From positions 1 to 37,064 of the forward strand of contig RDXH01000124.1 of assembly GCA_004292745.1 (NCBI GenBank): a DNA stretch of 37,064 nucleotides, read 5' to 3'. Under the pieces are notes generated by a model. It searched no databases. It worked only from the letters and a program-made list of their open reading frames with translations, and was not told the origin of the DNA. The stretch comes from Oscillatoriales cyanobacterium (GTDB lineage Bacteria; Cyanobacteriota; Cyanobacteriia; Cyanobacteriales; Microcoleaceae). Made by a program: the position numbers and the translations under genes. Shown piece by piece: positions 35,268-37,064 of this stretch (the first letter of the stretch is position 1; each line of letters begins with the position of its first letter).

Positions 35268-36635
35268 ATGAGTTCCTCCCCTGCGGTTTATGAAGCTCTA
35301 GCCAAATCAATTGTTTATTTGAACGATCGACCAGACTCGCAAAATCTAGTTGCGCGTTTTTTGGACACTAACGGCTACTATATCGATCGCATCTTCAACG
35401 ATCCCCAAACAGGTCTGTATGCGATCGGCTTCGGTGCAGTAGATCCCAAAACCCCCCCCGTTCTGGTATTTCGGGGCACCGACTTTATCGGCGACGATGC
35501 TATATTTTCCGACTCGCGCAACATTGGTTTTGCCGAATTTGAAAACAACAAAGATGCGATCGAAAACTGGCTCCAAGAAATCGGGAAAAATACATCTCAA
35601 AATCCCAATCAGTTATTGCCAGATGCGATCGGTCACAGTGCAGGCGGTGCCATAGCTCAAATAGTCGCCACCGAATTTAGTTCGATTACTGGGGATATAT
35701 TTACTTTCAACTCTCCCGGAGTCTCAAAGACTACAGTCAATGCTTTCAAGAAAAATCTGACCAGAATTGGCAACAAAAATGTTAATCACTACATCGTCAG
35801 CGGAGATATCATCAGCCTGTTTGGCGAACAATTTTTACCAGGAAAAGTATTTGTTCAAACTTTTACAGACCCCAATATTGAGCCACTAACTGTCTTAGCC
35901 AAGCATCGCTCAGAAAAGCTGCTCACTAATCCCCCAGCAGGTTTTTTCCAAAGGCAAATTGCTGTAGAAGACTTGAACAGTCCAGAATTTACCTATAACA
36001 ATGACTCCGATTTTAATGAATTTATAGCGGCGATGAACTTTGCCCTACCAGAAGTGTCAATAGCAATCAGAACCAGAGCAGGTGCAGAAAGTTTGAGAAC
36101 CGCTTCAGAATTCTCTTTGGTGGAACTCATCAAAGAAATTCAAATTGGTTTAGCTCCCCTACAACCAAACTATTTATTAGGAGACGATCGCAACAATGCA
36201 GCCACCGGGGGCAGTGGAGATGATACGATTATCGGCAACGGCGGTAACGATACTCTCAGGGGCAATAGAGGTAACGACAGTATCACTGGCGGTGGCGGAG
36301 ACGACTTCTTATACGGCGGCAGAAATAACGATTATTTAAACGGAGGCGACGGAGACGATTTGATTGCCGGCGAGTTGGGCAACGATGTTTTAACTGGTGG
36401 CAGTGGACGCGATCGTTTTGTATTAGAATCCGGTGGGGGCTCAGATACGATCGTAGATTTTGAAGACTCTCAAGATTTAATTGCACTATCGCGGGGTCTA
36501 ACTTTTGCTCAAATTAAAATTACTCAAGGTAATGACGGAGTTTTAATTAGTCTCCTGAATAATGGCTCCATTCTTGCTAATATTACTGGCGTATCTGCCA
36601 GTCAGATTTCGCGGCCAGATTTTGTCCAGATTTAG
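35268..36635 (+). CDS. Lipase-like protein with RTX calcium-binding repeats
   Basis: A 455-residue protein. Residues 1-280 form a lipase/alpha-beta hydrolase-like domain with VLVFRGTDF and the nucleophile elbow GHSAGGAIAQ (Ser124). Residues about 310-395 are RTX nonapeptides (GGSGDDTI, GNGGNDTL, GGGGDDFL, GGDGDDLI, GGSGRDRF), which bind calcium outside the cell. The C-terminal FVLESGGGSDTIVDFEDSQD segment is typical of RTX proteins secreted by type I systems. There is no N-terminal signal peptide, in agreement with that route. A paralogue begins 291 bases downstream. The secretion transporter is not in this window. Confidence 0.9.
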   Translation: MSSSPAVYEALAKSIVYLNDRPDSQNLVARFLDTNGYYIDRIFNDPQTGLYAIGFGAVDPKTPPVLVFRGTDFIGDDAIFSDSRNIGFAEFENNKDAIENWLQEIGKNTSQNPNQLLPDAIGHSAGGAIAQIVATEFSSITGDIFTFNSPGVSKTTVNAFKKNLTRIGNKNVNHYIVSGDIISLFGEQFLPGKVFVQTFTDPNIEPLTVLAKHRSEKLLTNPPAGFFQRQIAVEDLNSPEFTYNNDSDFNEFIAAMNFALPEVSIAIRTRAGAESLRTASEFSLVELIKEIQIGLAPLQPNYLLGDDRNNAATGGSGDDTIIGNGGNDTLRGNRGNDSITGGGGDDFLYGGRNNDYLNGGDGDDLIAGELGNDVLTGGSGRDRFVLESGGGSDTIVDFEDSQDLIALSRGLTFAQIKITQGNDGVLISLLNNGSILANITGVSASQISRPDFVQI

Positions 36636-36926
36636 ATAATTTCTGGTTCCTAGTGAAGACTTTAGTCCTCATCATCGGGAGCGATAATCACTAAAGTCCT
36701 GATTGACACACCATTCCTTCTTGTCCCAAGTGAAAATTGTGCATAAGTAAATCTACTTAATTAAATGCAAGATACAGGTGACTAAAAAGCTTGCTGTCTG
36801 AATATTGTTCCTTCTTGCTTCTTGCTGATTCTTGCTTCTTTCTTCTACTTAAACGATCGCTAGTGTAAACTTAATTAAGTAGCTCCAAGAGCAATCCCCA
36901 ATCAAAATACAGGAAATAACAAAAAT
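36636..36926. other. Intergenic region between two lipase-like paralogues
   Basis: It holds an inverted repeat related to the AGGACTTTAGT family (36652-36669 against 36690-36700) and two TTAATTAA sites near 36757 and 36874. No gene is seen. Confidence 0.6.
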
Positions 36927-37064
36927 ATGCCTTCCTCCCCCGCAGTTTACGAAAATATAGCCAAGCGATTAGTTTATATAGATGACAACCCCCAGTTACA
37001 ATCTGTAGTTCAAGGTGGTTTAACCGCTGCTGGCTATCGAATCGATCGCACCTTCGACGATCCA
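36927..37064 (+). CDS. Second lipase-like paralogue, cut by the window edge
   Basis: The first 46 codons from the ATG at 36927 read MPSSPAVYENIAKRLVYIDD and end GYRIDRTFDDP. About half the residues match the start of the gene at 35268 (MSSSPAVYEALAKSIVYLND and GYYIDRIFNDP). The frame is still open at the window end. It is a tandem duplicate; whether it also carries RTX repeats cannot be seen. Confidence 0.85.
   Translation, partial: MPSSPAVYENIAKRLVYIDDNPQLQSVVQGGLTAAGYRIDRTFDDP

Overview
The window is chromosomal DNA from a cyanobacterium, most likely a filamentous Oscillatoria/Microcoleus-type strain. The signs are very frequent GCGATCGC (HIP1-type) octamers, an aerobic chlorophyll cyclase gene (acsF), plastid-related small membrane proteins (DUF2499/Ycf49-like, DUF3593), two Uma2-family nucleases, a TPR-CHAT protein, an RTX lipase-like protein, and many short palindromic repeats between and inside genes. 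Genus-level placement is inference.

Layout. 1-5.4 kb: gatA (+), an alpha/beta hydrolase carrying an in-frame palindromic-repeat insert (+), a secreted pentapeptide-repeat protein (-), an RsbW-like ATPase whose motifs are in permuted order (+), and DUF3593 (+). 5.4-10.1 kb: an unsplit, intein-free dnaE (-), an LprI-like secreted protein (-) and DUF2499 (-). 10.2-12.8 kb: csaB, a Uma2 nuclease and trmB (+). 13.0-16.2 kb: a leftward group of a PMT-type glycosyltransferase, a small membrane protein and a Tat-type class 3 lipase. 16.2-16.6 kb: a transposase-less element with inverted ends, then a 27-bp tandem repeat. 16.7-20.5 kb: TPR-CHAT protein with an internal CHAT deletion (+), acsF lacking about 34 codons (-), rpmB (+). 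20.6-25 kb: MASE1-PAS-adenylate cyclase (-), an 86-bp tandem hairpin array, proS with a 62-residue repeat insert (-). 25-29.3 kb: a 5'-truncated repeat protein (+), an SLH protein, a DUF6263-like protein and a polysaccharide deacetylase (all -). 29.5-32.8 kb: a truncated stress-protein gene, a short rubredoxin with no ATG, a BaiN/HI0933-type flavoprotein, a frameshifted unknown gene and a class II aldolase (all +). 32.8-35.2 kb: Uma2, HEAT-repeat protein, GNAT acetyltransferase and a small membrane protein (all -). 35.3 kb to the end: two tandem lipase-like genes, the first with an RTX tail, the second cut by the window edge.

Genes that appear to work together are few. csaB with the PMT-type transferase, deacetylase and SLH protein all point to envelope or surface-polymer work but are not one operon. 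Most other genes are housekeeping genes (gatA, dnaE, trmB, rpmB, proS) scattered on both strands.

The striking theme is gene remodelling. Palindromic C-rich/G-rich elements sit in frame inside proS and a hydrolase. Two genes (acsF, CHAT) appear to carry clean in-frame deletions, one ATPase is permuted, and several genes are truncated or frameshifted. I found no CRISPR array, prophage, transposase, rRNA or tRNA. Statements about missing or inserted segments rest on remembered family sequences, not on alignments run here.
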